Below, one piece after another: positions 13,490 to 13,583 of a stretch of 13,583 bases of DNA. Origin of the DNA: CALLMJ01 sp964493765 (GTDB taxonomy: Bacteria; Bacteroidota; Bacteroidia; J057; CALLMJ01); contig CAZBPK010000085.1 in the NCBI GenBank assembly GCA_964493765.1, positions 1-13,583 of the forward strand, written 5' to 3'. The position numbers were made by a program, and so were the translations under genes. The number at the start of each line of letters is the position of its first letter. The first letter of the stretch is position 1. The notes under the pieces were generated by a model. It was not told the origin of the DNA, ran no database searches, and saw only the letters and a program-made list of their open reading frames with translations.

Positions 13490-13583
13490 TTACCTACCTT
13501 CTACTGGATCGGAAATTTTTATAGTATCAGAGGAACTAACAATATAACTTTGATTATTAGGGTCTATTAATTTTATATCAGTT
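13490..13583 (-). pseudogene. upstream part of the same Ig-like gene, separated by an in-frame stop (TAA 13490-13492)
   Basis: Reading 13582-13493 in the same frame gives 30 residues (TDIKLIDPNNQ...ISDPVEGR) that are clearly the middle of another Ig-like module. They align without gaps with the later module (IKIYSPEGQ...KSGNY): the TAA falls exactly on the Tyr of 'GNYTL', and similarity resumes after it (AKNLFFSD against VKNDFFED). A single-base change from TAT or TAC would explain it. So either the gene carries a nonsense mutation or the base is a sequencing error. Confidence 0.7.

Overview
The window looks like chromosomal DNA from a member of the Bacteroidota. The evidence is a secreted protein with a C-terminal type IX secretion (T9SS type B / gliding-associated) sorting domain, AT-rich sequence, no clear Shine-Dalgarno sites before genes, repeated use of the Bacteroidota sigma-factor -7 element TAnnTTTG, and an arsenic operon carrying a DUF6428 gene, as is common in that phylum. 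Genus cannot be fixed from the sequence; a Cytophagales/Chitinophagales-like bacterium is a guess.

Layout. (1) 1-426 (+): 3' end of a coiled-coil protein with an Rpn/PD-(D/E)XK-transposase-like tail. (2) 471-613: copy A of a GC-richer dispersed repeat whose edge supplies the arsC stop codon. (3) 608-3124 (-): arsenic resistance locus, with arsR alone followed by acr3, DUF6428 and arsC. Three near-palindromic ArsR sites each enclose a TAnnTTTG promoter element, so expression is probably off until arsenite is bound. ArsC reduces arsenate, Acr3 exports arsenite, and DUF6428 is an unexplained Cys-tailed partner. (4) 3217-5409 (-): large T9SS-secreted protein. (5) 5674-6812 (+): ribosomal operon rpsF-rpsR-rplI with a promoter and a strong intrinsic terminator. 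(6) 7044-7562 (-): small secreted discoidin-like protein. (7) 7608-10388 (-): uvrA, nucleotide excision repair. (8) 10465-10592: copy B of the dispersed repeat, in inverted orientation to copy A. (9) 10632-13583 (-): tightly packed, probably co-transcribed trio made of an Ig-like repeat protein (5' end outside the window), a four-helix membrane protein and a DUF4407 membrane/coiled-coil protein.

The least ordinary parts are the DUF4407 trio, the inverted dispersed repeat pair, and the operator/promoter overlap in the ars locus. In the trio, the small membrane protein resembles a stripped-down DUF4407 protein, and the Ig-like gene carries an in-frame TAA exactly where the repeat has a Tyr. The ribosomal genes, uvrA and the arsenic genes are recognisable with high confidence. 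Most other functions are domain-level only. No rRNA, tRNA, CRISPR array or complete insertion sequence was seen.
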